Shown in pieces: positions 1 through 6,287 of a stretch of DNA of 9,823 nucleotides (the stretch's first letter is position 1; every line of letters starts with the position of its first letter). The stretch comes from Dehalococcoidia bacterium UBA7891 (GTDB lineage: Bacteria; Chloroflexota; Dehalococcoidia; Lucifugimonadales; UBA826), in NCBI GenBank assembly GCA_002500485.1, contig DLRJ01000072.1, positions 78,576-88,398 on the forward strand, given 5' to 3'. The notes below the pieces were generated by a model. That model did no database searches, was not told where the DNA came from, and was given only the letters and a program-made list of their open reading frames with translations. The translations under genes were made by a program, and so were the position numbers.

Positions 1-540
1 ATTAACAAACATGACTTTTCGGTACCTTTCGTGTGCGGTGCTAGGGACTTAGGAGAGGCTCTAAGAAGAATAGGTGAAGGCGCTGCTATGATTAGAACTA
101 AGGGAGAGGCCGGCTCGGGGAATATAGTAGAGGCCGTCCGACATGCGCGAAAAGTTCTGGGACAAATTAGCCATATTAGAGGTATGGAATCGGACGAGCT
201 CATGGCCACGGCCCGAGATTTGAAAGCTCCTTACGAATTAGTAAAAGGCATCCACCAAAGTGGAGCCTTACCTGTTGTAAACTTCGCGGCTGGCGGGATT
301 TCTACCCCAGCGGATGCTGCATTAATGATGCAAATTGGAGTAGATGGTGTATTTGTTGGCTCTGGAATCTTTAAATCTGAAACTCCTCAAGTTATGGCTA
401 ATGCAATAGTTAAAGCTACGACACATTACAAAGATCCAGAAATGCTTGCCGCCGTCTCCAAAGGATTAGGGGCATCGATGCCAGGAATCGATGTTAGAAC
501 TTTGCCTGAATCAGAGCAGTTTGCTACTAGGGGCTGGTAA
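1..540 (+). CDS. pdxS: PdxS, pyridoxal 5'-phosphate synthase lyase subunit (5'-truncated)
   Basis: This is the synthase subunit of the DXP-independent vitamin B6 pathway. It builds PLP from ribose 5-phosphate, glyceraldehyde 3-phosphate and ammonia supplied by PdxT. The frame is open from base 1, so the gene begins upstream of the window. The 179 visible residues match the C-terminal part of a protein of about 290 residues. Visible family signatures are VPFVCGARDLGEALRRI (residues 8-24), MIRTKGEAG with Lys34, a FAAGGIST phosphate-binding turn (95-102) and GSGIFKSETP from residue 120. Lys34 corresponds to the second active-site lysine, Lys149 in B. subtilis by known family numbering. The first catalytic lysine lies outside the window. 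The C-terminus is complete. The stop codon is 2 nt before pdxT, as expected for a coupled pdxST operon. The identification is essentially certain. Confidence 0.97.
   Translation: MNKHDFSVPFVCGARDLGEALRRIGEGAAMIRTKGEAGSGNIVEAVRHARKVLGQISHIRGMESDELMATARDLKAPYELVKGIHQSGALPVVNFAAGGISTPADAALMMQIGVDGVFVGSGIFKSETPQVMANAIVKATTHYKDPEMLAAVSKGLGASMPGIDVRTLPESEQFATRGW
529..533 (+). promoter_or_regulatory. Ribosome binding site for pdxT (supports a TTG start)
   Basis: AGGGG lies inside the last codons of pdxS, 9 nt before the TTG at 543. It supports TTG as the true pdxT start. The protein from that TTG begins MAPLGVLAIQGDF, which fits the usual PdxT N-terminus. Confidence 0.55.
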
Positions 541-542
541 AT

Positions 543-1121
543 TTGGCACCTTTAGGCGTCTTGGCAATACAAGGCGACTTCCTAGAACATAGAAATATGC
601 TAGATTCTATTGGAATTGAATCTGTGGAAGTTCGATTGCCCGAACAATTAGAAAACATCGATGGTTTAATCATCCCTGGCGGGGAAAGTACCACGATAGT
701 CCAGCTGATAGATATCTATGAAATGCGGCAGCCTTTGATTGAAAAAGTAAAGAATGGACTAGCGGTATGGGGCACCTGTGCCGGTATGATAGTCATAGCC
801 AAGCATTTGAAGGATAAACGTCCCGACCCCTTGGGTTTGATGGACATAGAGGTCAGCCGCAACGCGTTTGGAAGACAAATTGATAGTTTTGAAACAGACC
901 TTGATATCAACGGAATAGACGGCCCCCCGATACATGCTATTTTCATTCGGGCGCCACTAGTGACTGAGATAGGAAATGGGGTTGAAATATTAGCAGAGGT
1001 AGGTGATGGGAAACCCGTTGCTGTAAAACAAAACAAAATTCTTGCTACTTCATTTCATCCGGAACTAACTGAAGATCCTAGAATGCACGCCCTGTTCGCA
1101 AATATCGCTCATTCAATGTAA
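543..1121 (+). CDS. pdxT: PdxT, glutaminase subunit of PLP synthase
   Basis: This class I glutamine amidotransferase releases ammonia from glutamine and channels it to PdxS for PLP synthesis. The protein is 192 residues, the normal family length. Visible signatures are the oxyanion-region GGEST (46-50), the nucleophile elbow WGTCAGM with Cys79, VSRNAFGRQIDSFE (104-117), which is typical of PdxT, and SFHPELTED with His172 and Glu174. These complete the Cys-His-Glu triad. The start is TTG at 543, 2 nt after the pdxS stop and preceded by AGGGG. No ATG in this frame would keep the N-terminal beta strand. It is co-transcribed with pdxS and probably with the ATPase gene 26 nt downstream. Nothing is odd except the rare start codon, which may balance subunit output. 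Confidence 0.97.
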   Translation: MAPLGVLAIQGDFLEHRNMLDSIGIESVEVRLPEQLENIDGLIIPGGESTTIVQLIDIYEMRQPLIEKVKNGLAVWGTCAGMIVIAKHLKDKRPDPLGLMDIEVSRNAFGRQIDSFETDLDINGIDGPPIHAIFIRAPLVTEIGNGVEILAEVGDGKPVAVKQNKILATSFHPELTEDPRMHALFANIAHSM

Positions 1122-1129
1122 TAAGACTT

Positions 1130-1135
1130 GGGAGG
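1130..1135 (+). promoter_or_regulatory. Ribosome binding site for the R3H ATPase gene (GTG start)
   Basis: GGGAGG sits in the 26-nt gap after pdxT, 12 nt before the GTG at 1148. It is a strong Shine-Dalgarno sequence at slightly long spacing. It supports GTG 1148 as the start, in line with the conserved N-terminal helix that follows. Confidence 0.55.
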
Positions 1136-1147
1136 ACCACAGCAAAA

Positions 1148-2725
1148 GTGATCCGAGAGACAGATATAGATCTAAACGTCCTTGTGGACGTGATTCCTGA
1201 AAGATTCAGGTCAGAGTTGTTGGCCCAGGAAAATGTGGGAGAATTGCTGGAAGTGGTCCTAGATTTAGGCAGGCAACCAGAAGCAAGGTTTTTGGGTCAA
1301 AATAAACTGCTGGAAATCGATGAAGTCACCAAAGACGATCTTGAATACGCTATAAGTAAGATCGGAGTGTTTGGTGCCGATAACAGAGCCGGTATAGAAC
1401 GTACCCTCCACCGCATATCTGCTATTCGAAACCGTAGTGGTGAGGTAGTAGGCATAACATTCCGGGTGGGGAGGGCCGTCTACGGGACTATCAAAATAAT
1501 AGAGGATTTAGTGTTGTCTGGTGAAAGTGTTCTACTCCTGGGAAAACCCGGGGTGGGAAAGACAACAATGCTGCGAGAGGTAGCCAGAGTTTTGGCAGAT
1601 GATGCAGGAAAGAGAGTGATCGTAGTGGATACCTCAAATGAAATCGCGGGCGATGGCGATATACCGCATAAAGCCATCGGACGAGCCAGAAGAATGCAGG
1701 TACCTTACCCGACTAAACAACATGACGTAATGATTGAAGCTGTAGAAAACCATATGCCAGAAGTCATAGTTATAGATGAAATAGGCACCGAATTAGAGGC
1801 CAATGCGGCGAGAACCATTGCAGAACGAGGGGTTCAATTGGTAGCTACCGCTCACGGTAATACTCTTGAAAATCTAATTATGAATCCAACGCTATCGGAT
1901 CTAGTAGGTGGAATCCAAACCGTTACACTTGGAGATATTGAGGCTAGAAGAAGAAGGACACAAAAAACTGTGTTAGAAAGAAATGCTCCTCCTACTTTTG
2001 AAAAATTGGTAGAGATACAAGGGTGGAACCTAGTAACAGTACATTCGGAAGTAGCCTTAACTGTAGATAAGATGTTGCGCAAACAAACCATAAATTCTGA
2101 AGTGCGAGCAGTGGAAGAAAATGGCAATATAAGGAAGCACACCAGTTCCTTCAAATCTGACGAAGGACCCCAAAGTACCGATTTTCCAAATGAAACTGTT
2201 GAACCATATCGTAGAGCCAATAGTACAATCCCTACCGAAACAGCAAAATTGACCCCAATAATGCCATACGGTGTTAATAAAAGCAGATTTGATCAAGTCA
2301 TCAGGTCTATGAATGCCCCTATCACATTAGTGGCTGACATCAACAAAGCAGAGATGCTCGTTACAACAAAGAATTACCATAGACGGGGTACTCAAGCCCT
2401 GAAAAGTGCCGAAAAAATGGGCAAACCCGTCTTTGTGCTCAGAAAAAATACAGTTCACCAAATTGAGCAGTTTGTAAAAGCCGTTACAGAAAATGATACG
2501 GGACCTATGGTTTCAGAGTCGGAAAAGTCATTAGCTCTGTTGGAGGCCGAGCAGGCGTCACAAAGGATATCCGGCGGAGAATTAAAAATCCTGTTAAGAC
2601 CACAAAACTCCTTTGTGAGAAGACTCCAGCATCAAATAGCCACAGAATATGGGCTTGAATCCAGTAGCGAAGGGAAAGAACCCCGTAGATCAGTGCTTAT
2701 ACATAAAGATACCGATGAATACTAA
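1148..2725 (+). CDS. R3H-domain AAA ATPase, Ycf45/SpoIIIAA-like
   Basis: This 525-residue P-loop ATPase carries a C-terminal single-stranded nucleic-acid-binding R3H domain. The precise cellular role of the family is not established; relatives include chloroplast Ycf45 and the ATPase part of SpoIIIAA. Visible features are an N-terminal helical region (1-110), Walker A GKPGVGKT (132-139), Walker B VIVIDE (206-211), a sensor-like ATAHGN (233-238), and an acidic or polar low-complexity linker (about 315-375). A small conserved alpha/beta module follows (about 380-447), ending in LRKNTVHQIEQF. The R3H core lies near 484-520, with the defining R-x3-H at Arg491/His495 and a basic PRRSV strand. The start is GTG with GGGAGG upstream. 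Its end overlaps the start of tmk by 11 nt, so the two are probably translationally coupled. The cytoplasmic location is inferred from the lack of a signal peptide or membrane segments. Confidence 0.9.
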   Translation: MIRETDIDLNVLVDVIPERFRSELLAQENVGELLEVVLDLGRQPEARFLGQNKLLEIDEVTKDDLEYAISKIGVFGADNRAGIERTLHRISAIRNRSGEVVGITFRVGRAVYGTIKIIEDLVLSGESVLLLGKPGVGKTTMLREVARVLADDAGKRVIVVDTSNEIAGDGDIPHKAIGRARRMQVPYPTKQHDVMIEAVENHMPEVIVIDEIGTELEANAARTIAERGVQLVATAHGNTLENLIMNPTLSDLVGGIQTVTLGDIEARRRRTQKTVLERNAPPTFEKLVEIQGWNLVTVHSEVALTVDKMLRKQTINSEVRAVEENGNIRKHTSSFKSDEGPQSTDFPNETVEPYRRANSTIPTETAKLTPIMPYGVNKSRFDQVIRSMNAPITLVADINKAEMLVTTKNYHRRGTQALKSAEKMGKPVFVLRKNTVHQIEQFVKAVTENDTGPMVSESEKSLALLEAEQASQRISGGELKILLRPQNSFVRRLQHQIATEYGLESSSEGKEPRRSVLIHKDTDEY

Positions 2726-3332
2726 AAATGCTTTCATCGTACTTGAAGGAGTCGAAGGAAGTGGAAAAAGCACACAGTCCCAGCTTCTTTCACAAAAACT
2801 TTCCTCTGAAGGTGTATCAACTTTATTGGTTAGAGAACCTGGAAGCACAAACACTGGTGAAAAAATAAGAGCTCTTATATTAGAGGGGTCCGAGCTAAAT
2901 CCTCTGACAGAATTATTCCTTTTTTCGGCCGCTCGGTCAGAACTTATTCAAAATGAGATAATTCCTGCCCTTGATTCCAACACTATAGTCGTCTGTGATA
3001 GGTACATTTACTCATCTATCGCATATCAAGGCTATGCAAAAGGGCTTAGCTTAGACACTATAGACGAGGTCAATTCGATTGCGACCTCTCACATAAGCCC
3101 GGATTTAGTGTTTTTATTGGACATAAACCCAAAAGTCGCTTTTGAAAGAAAAAAGTCAGATCCTAAGGATAGGTTCGAAAGGGAGTCTATGGGCTTCCAC
3201 AACAGTGTAAGAAAAGGTTATCTATCCCTAGCTGAGTCAAATCAGAATGCCTGGCATATAATAAATGCTGAAAAGCCCACTGAAATAATCAGTGAAAAAA
3301 TTTGGCAGAAAGTAATTACTTTCCTTACATGA
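2715..3332 (+). CDS. tmk: Thymidylate kinase
   Basis: This enzyme phosphorylates dTMP to dTDP with ATP, an essential step in dTTP supply. The 205 residues fit the family. Visible motifs are the P-loop GVEGSGKST (12-20), REPG (40-43) with GEKIR after it, FLFSAARSELIQ (68-79), the DRY motif 95-97 within CDRYIYSSIAYQG, a LVFLLDINP strand (131-139), and a charged lid region (about 145-157) followed by F-x4-VRKGY. I place the start at ATG 2715 because the protein then opens with the usual short lead into FIVLEGVEGSGKST. An upstream in-frame ATG at 2649 would add 22 residues that look unlike the family. The start lies inside the end of the R3H ATPase gene with no good ribosome binding site, which suggests coupling. 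It ends 1 nt from the converging PHP phosphatase gene. Confidence 0.96.
   Translation: MNTKNAFIVLEGVEGSGKSTQSQLLSQKLSSEGVSTLLVREPGSTNTGEKIRALILEGSELNPLTELFLFSAARSELIQNEIIPALDSNTIVVCDRYIYSSIAYQGYAKGLSLDTIDEVNSIATSHISPDLVFLLDINPKVAFERKKSDPKDRFERESMGFHNSVRKGYLSLAESNQNAWHIINAEKPTEIISEKIWQKVITFLT
3308..3323. repeat. 16-bp perfect palindrome at the tmk 3' end
   Basis: GAAAGTAATTACTTTC is a perfect inverted repeat inside the last codons of tmk. As RNA it can form a 6-bp stem with an AATT loop on either strand. A second AT-rich inverted repeat follows: TTTTTGA at 3340-3346 with TCAAAAA at 3350-3356, inside the end of the opposing gene. Only one base separates the two convergent genes, so these are the only visible candidates for a shared bidirectional termination signal. 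The stems are weak and no uridine run follows the first directly, so function is uncertain. Confidence 0.35.
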
Positions 3333-3333
3333 T

Positions 3334-4062
3334 TTACATTTTTTGATTTTCAAAAATAGCCAGTGGATTGCTTTGCACCATTTGAGTTGCCCTGTATGAA
3401 CCGATGATTTGTTCTGCGAATTTATACCCCTTAGCAATGTCATAACAACGCTGGCCCTCTGCCATGTGAGTATCAGTGGCAATGACGTGAATCAATCCTT
3501 CCGTCAGCATGTCTACTGAGGCTCTTTGTGCTTTCTCACCAAACTTACCGTACAAACTACTCGCGGTTAACTGAGATTTACATCCCATTTGCACAAATTC
3601 CCACAATAACTGTCGTTCATTTTCGAAAAGACGCATCCTCTCGGGATGAGCCAAGACCGGAATCCAACCAGACTGCAACAAATCAGCGATGACTTGTTCT
3701 ATATATAAAGGGCGTCCTTCCCACGGCATTTCAACCAATATGTATTCACTGTTATTTAATGTCAGAGCCCTACCGTTTTCAATATCTCGAATCAAATCTA
3801 AGTCAACATGATTTTCCATACCTAATTTGACGTCCATATCCGCTTTCTTCTGAGTGAGGTTTTCATTTATTTTGGAGACCAAATCTTCTACTAAGGTCAC
3901 AGAATGGTTCTCAATAACATCTTTCCTATGAGGCGTTGCGATAATCATTTTAGTGTTTTGGTTTTGCGCTATTTCACATATCTGAATGGACTCTAGTAAA
4001 TCTTCTGCTCCGTCATCAACACCAGGTAACAAATGGTTATGTATATCGTACATATCGATCAT
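3334..4062 (-). CDS. PHP-family tyrosine-protein phosphatase, CpsB/YwqE-like
   Basis: This 242-residue protein has the metal-binding layout of the CpsB/YwqE/Wzb-unrelated PHP phosphatases. In Gram-positive bacteria these remove phosphate from tyrosine kinases that control capsule and exopolysaccharide synthesis. Visible metal-ligand motifs are DIHNHLLPGVDDG (His8, His10, Asp16), IATPH with His45, GMENH with Glu83, VLAHPER with His139 and Glu141, and ATDTH with Asp197 and His199. Order and spacing fit the family throughout. I use ATG 4062; a second ATG three codons later (4053) is possible. GAAAGG lies 14 nt upstream, a poor but plausible ribosome binding site. No partner tyrosine kinase is visible in the window, so the substrate is unknown. 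The gene stands alone, divergent from the GNAT gene and convergent with tmk. Confidence 0.88.
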   Translation of the reverse strand: MIDMYDIHNHLLPGVDDGAEDLLESIQICEIAQNQNTKMIIATPHRKDVIENHSVTLVEDLVSKINENLTQKKADMDVKLGMENHVDLDLIRDIENGRALTLNNSEYILVEMPWEGRPLYIEQVIADLLQSGWIPVLAHPERMRLFENERQLLWEFVQMGCKSQLTASSLYGKFGEKAQRASVDMLTEGLIHVIATDTHMAEGQRCYDIAKGYKFAEQIIGSYRATQMVQSNPLAIFENQKM

Positions 4063-4101
4063 ATTATTATGTTACACCTTTCAAATATTTTTCCCTTACT
4101 C

Positions 4102-4110
4102 TGATAAAAT
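4102..4110 (+). promoter_or_regulatory. Possible extended -10 promoter for the tandem GNAT gene
   Basis: TGATAAAAT fits an extended -10 element (TGN followed by TAAAAT, five of six matches to TATAAT). Transcription would start near 4117, leaving a leader of about 23 nt before ATG 4140. No good -35 hexamer lies at normal spacing, which is tolerable for extended -10 promoters. The 77-bp gap (4063-4139) must also hold the promoter of the divergent phosphatase gene, but I could not pick a convincing one. Confidence 0.35.
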
Positions 4111-4139
4111 CCTCCCAAATAAACTTTTCTTACTGTGAA

Positions 4140-5045
4140 ATGATTAAATTCGACAATTTTTCGACTGCTTATCAAAAAAAGATCGTAGAATTCATAAATT
4201 CAGTCAACGACTCTTTTGATTCTCCGAAAAAGTTAACGGATGCTTTTTTTAGGCAAACGATTAACGTACCGCCGTCAATCCCCCGAAAGGACTGTTATAT
4301 AGCATCTATAAACAACGACATTTTGGGGTTTCTTCAAATAGTAGAAGAAAAACCCGTAAGCCGAATAGTCGGACTCCAAACCATCCGTGAAGGGAGTAAT
4401 TTTGACGAAATATTCCAAAATTTCATAAATATTGCTGTTAAACATGCCACGGTAACGAAGGCAAAAGTGATCCATTTTCAAATTTCGCAAAATGACCATC
4501 AGTCAAACACAATTTTAGAATCTTCAGGCTGGCACAAGATAAAAACGTACTGGAATCTCAGGTTTAAGCAACCACAATTAGAAGATTTAGTTCTACCTGA
4601 TGGTTATTCTCTTCGTCACTTTGTTAAAGGAAAAGATGAAAATACTCTTACTGATTTACAGAATCAATCATTCGGCAAACACTGGGGGTTTTCTCCCAAC
4701 GACATTGAACAAATTCGATACCGTTCCCAAATGGAAAGAACTGATGAGGAAGGTATTATATTCATAGCGAAAAACGAGGAAATAGCCGGATATAATTGGA
4801 CTATGGAAGCACACAATGGTCCGTCGTCGATAGGATGGGTTGCAATGACCGGAGTTCATCCAAATTACCGAGGTTTGAGGCTAGGTAGGGCAGTCGTTTT
4901 GGCGGGCATGCACTACCTCAAATCGAAAAATATCTCCGAAATAGAACTTGAAGTGGATTCTGAGAATATACCTGCCACCAAATTATACGACAGTATAGGT
5001 TTTAAACAAATAAACCACACTTACTGGTATGAGAAAAAAATGTAG
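4140..5045 (+). CDS. Tandem-GNAT N-acetyltransferase, MshD-like architecture
   Basis: This 301-residue protein appears to contain two GNAT folds. The N-terminal one (about 1-145) is degenerate, with CYIASINNDILGFLQIV and a closing ILESSGWHKI. The C-terminal one (about 155-301) looks active: EEIAGY strand (213-218), motif A VHPNYRGLRLGRAVV (239-253), and the terminal ELEVDSENIPATKLYDSIGF (269-288). Two tandem GNAT domains in about 300 residues is the layout of mycothiol synthase MshD, which acetylates the cysteinyl amine of mycothiol precursors with acetyl-CoA. Many other tandem GNATs exist, so the substrate here is unknown. In motif A the usual R-x-x-G-x-G reads R-G-L-R-L-G, with Arg247 replacing the central glycine. 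No clear ribosome binding site precedes ATG 4140. Its 3' neighbour, 2 nt away and convergent, is an MshA-like glycosyltransferase. Confidence 0.8.
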   Translation: MIKFDNFSTAYQKKIVEFINSVNDSFDSPKKLTDAFFRQTINVPPSIPRKDCYIASINNDILGFLQIVEEKPVSRIVGLQTIREGSNFDEIFQNFINIAVKHATVTKAKVIHFQISQNDHQSNTILESSGWHKIKTYWNLRFKQPQLEDLVLPDGYSLRHFVKGKDENTLTDLQNQSFGKHWGFSPNDIEQIRYRSQMERTDEEGIIFIAKNEEIAGYNWTMEAHNGPSSIGWVAMTGVHPNYRGLRLGRAVVLAGMHYLKSKNISEIELEVDSENIPATKLYDSIGFKQINHTYWYEKKM

Positions 5046-5047
5046 GT

Positions 5048-6274
5048 TCAAATAGCCTGTGTGTTTATCCAACCTGAAATAACTTTACTGTACAAATTAG
5101 CGGCCTTTTCTGAGCTAGCATCCCAACTTAGAGAGTAAGCTTTTTTCATCGCCTCTTTTGACATGAACCTATGCAAATCTTTATTTTTTAACAACACTTC
5201 AATTTGGCTTGCAAAAGCCTCCGGGCACCTCCAAGGTATCAGGTAGCCTGTGGAACCATGCTCAACGACCGACGGAATCCCACCAACCCTAGATGCTACT
5301 ACCGGGGTCCCACATGCCATAGCCTCAATGACTACGAAACCCAAACTCTCATAATGAGAAGGCAATACAAAGACATCTGCCGCAGAGTAATAGAGCGCCA
5401 GAGCATCATGGGGAATTGAACCTGTGAAAATCACTTTATCATCCAGTCCCATTTCGGCCACCAGTGATTTAATAGACTGATAATATTCGTTGTCATCATC
5501 ATTACCTCCAACAATATAGAGAATAGTCTCACTCTCCTCGACCAAAGATATCATTGATAACGCTTTGACTAGCACATCAAGTCCCTTGATTGGATCGATA
5601 CGGCCAACAAATAGAATTGTGTTGCTTCCTTGTGGAATACTCAATTTGTCTTTTGCTAAATTTTTATCAGACTGGTAAAACATTTCCAGGTCCACACCAG
5701 GTGGAACGACAGAAATCTTGTTGCCAAATGAGCCGTACAACTGGTTAATGTCCTGTGCTTCTTTTTGAGTCAGCACTAGAACTTTATCGCTGCTGCACAT
5801 CAATTTATATTCAGAAGCACTTCTTGATGTATGTTCATCCCCTACCGTGAGGGCTCTCAATTTGGTCTTTGCCAGGGTATGGAAGGTAATTACATGCGGA
5901 ATTTGCCATGACTTGGACAGCAAATCACCAACCAAACCGGAAAGCCAATAATGACTATGTAATATGTCGAAGAAAAGATCCACATTTTCCATGTATATTT
6001 GAATGTTTCTGGAAAATTCAAAAACTAAATTAATAAGCTCCTCTTTGGGAGACTCGGCAGGTCCGGCATTTATATGAACAAGCTTGGATCTAACCCCTAA
6101 TGGTATGTCGGAATCCTCAGAATGTTGATGGCTCCGAGTGAAAACATAAACAGTGTGGCCTAATGAATCCAACTTGGCTGCAAGATTAAGAAGGTATACA
6201 TTCATACCGCCTGCATCTTTTCCGCCAAGATCAGCCATTGGACAAGTGTGAAAACTCACCAATCCTATCTTCAT
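5048..6274 (-). CDS. GT4-family glycosyltransferase, MshA/sucrose-phosphate-synthase-like
   Basis: This 408-residue retaining GT-B glycosyltransferase probably transfers a sugar from a nucleotide sugar to a phosphorylated polyol or sugar, or to a lipid or glycan acceptor. Visible motifs are the N-terminal GGMNVY (22-27), HSHYWLSG (106-113), FHTLAKTK (131-138), VVPPGVD (189-195), FVGRIDPIKG (222-231), and the GT4 signature E-x7-E at Glu309/Glu317, followed by AMACGTPVVAS. Asn25, Lys77, Tyr109, Thr133 and Arg151 fall where C. glutamicum MshA places its inositol-phosphate ligands (Asn25, Lys78, Tyr110, Thr134, Arg154, recalled from the published structure). Their spacing is nearly identical, so a phosphorylated acceptor is plausible. 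There is no signal peptide, so it is probably cytoplasmic. It is the last gene of the thrC-folE-acetyltransferase-GT run, 13 nt after its neighbour. GAGGGTGA just upstream of ATG 6274 serves as ribosome binding site. Exact substrates are not determinable from sequence. Confidence 0.88.
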   Translation of the reverse strand: MKIGLVSFHTCPMADLGGKDAGGMNVYLLNLAAKLDSLGHTVYVFTRSHQHSEDSDIPLGVRSKLVHINAGPAESPKEELINLVFEFSRNIQIYMENVDLFFDILHSHYWLSGLVGDLLSKSWQIPHVITFHTLAKTKLRALTVGDEHTSRSASEYKLMCSSDKVLVLTQKEAQDINQLYGSFGNKISVVPPGVDLEMFYQSDKNLAKDKLSIPQGSNTILFVGRIDPIKGLDVLVKALSMISLVEESETILYIVGGNDDDNEYYQSIKSLVAEMGLDDKVIFTGSIPHDALALYYSAADVFVLPSHYESLGFVVIEAMACGTPVVASRVGGIPSVVEHGSTGYLIPWRCPEAFASQIEVLLKNKDLHRFMSKEAMKKAYSLSWDASSEKAANLYSKVISGWINTQAI

Positions 6275-6287
6275 TTCACCCTCTTCA

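Noticed and set aside
716..2296. Minus-strand open frames opposite pdxT and the R3H ATPase
   Set aside because: They overlap well-supported plus-strand genes, lack ribosome binding sites and show no family features.
2649..2714. Upstream in-frame ATG that would lengthen tmk by 22 residues
   Set aside because: The extra residues do not resemble a Tmk N-terminus, would increase the overlap with the ATPase gene to 77 nt, and have no ribosome binding site.
4111..4116. CCTCCC, which reads as a strong Shine-Dalgarno (GGGAGG) on the minus strand
   Set aside because: No start codon lies at suitable spacing downstream on the minus strand; the phosphatase ATG is about 50 nt away.
5016..5063. CACAC (5016-5020) and GTGTG (5059-5063) as a terminator stem at the GNAT/GT4 junction
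   Set aside because: The stem is only five pairs with a loop of about 38 nt and no following T run on the relevant strand.
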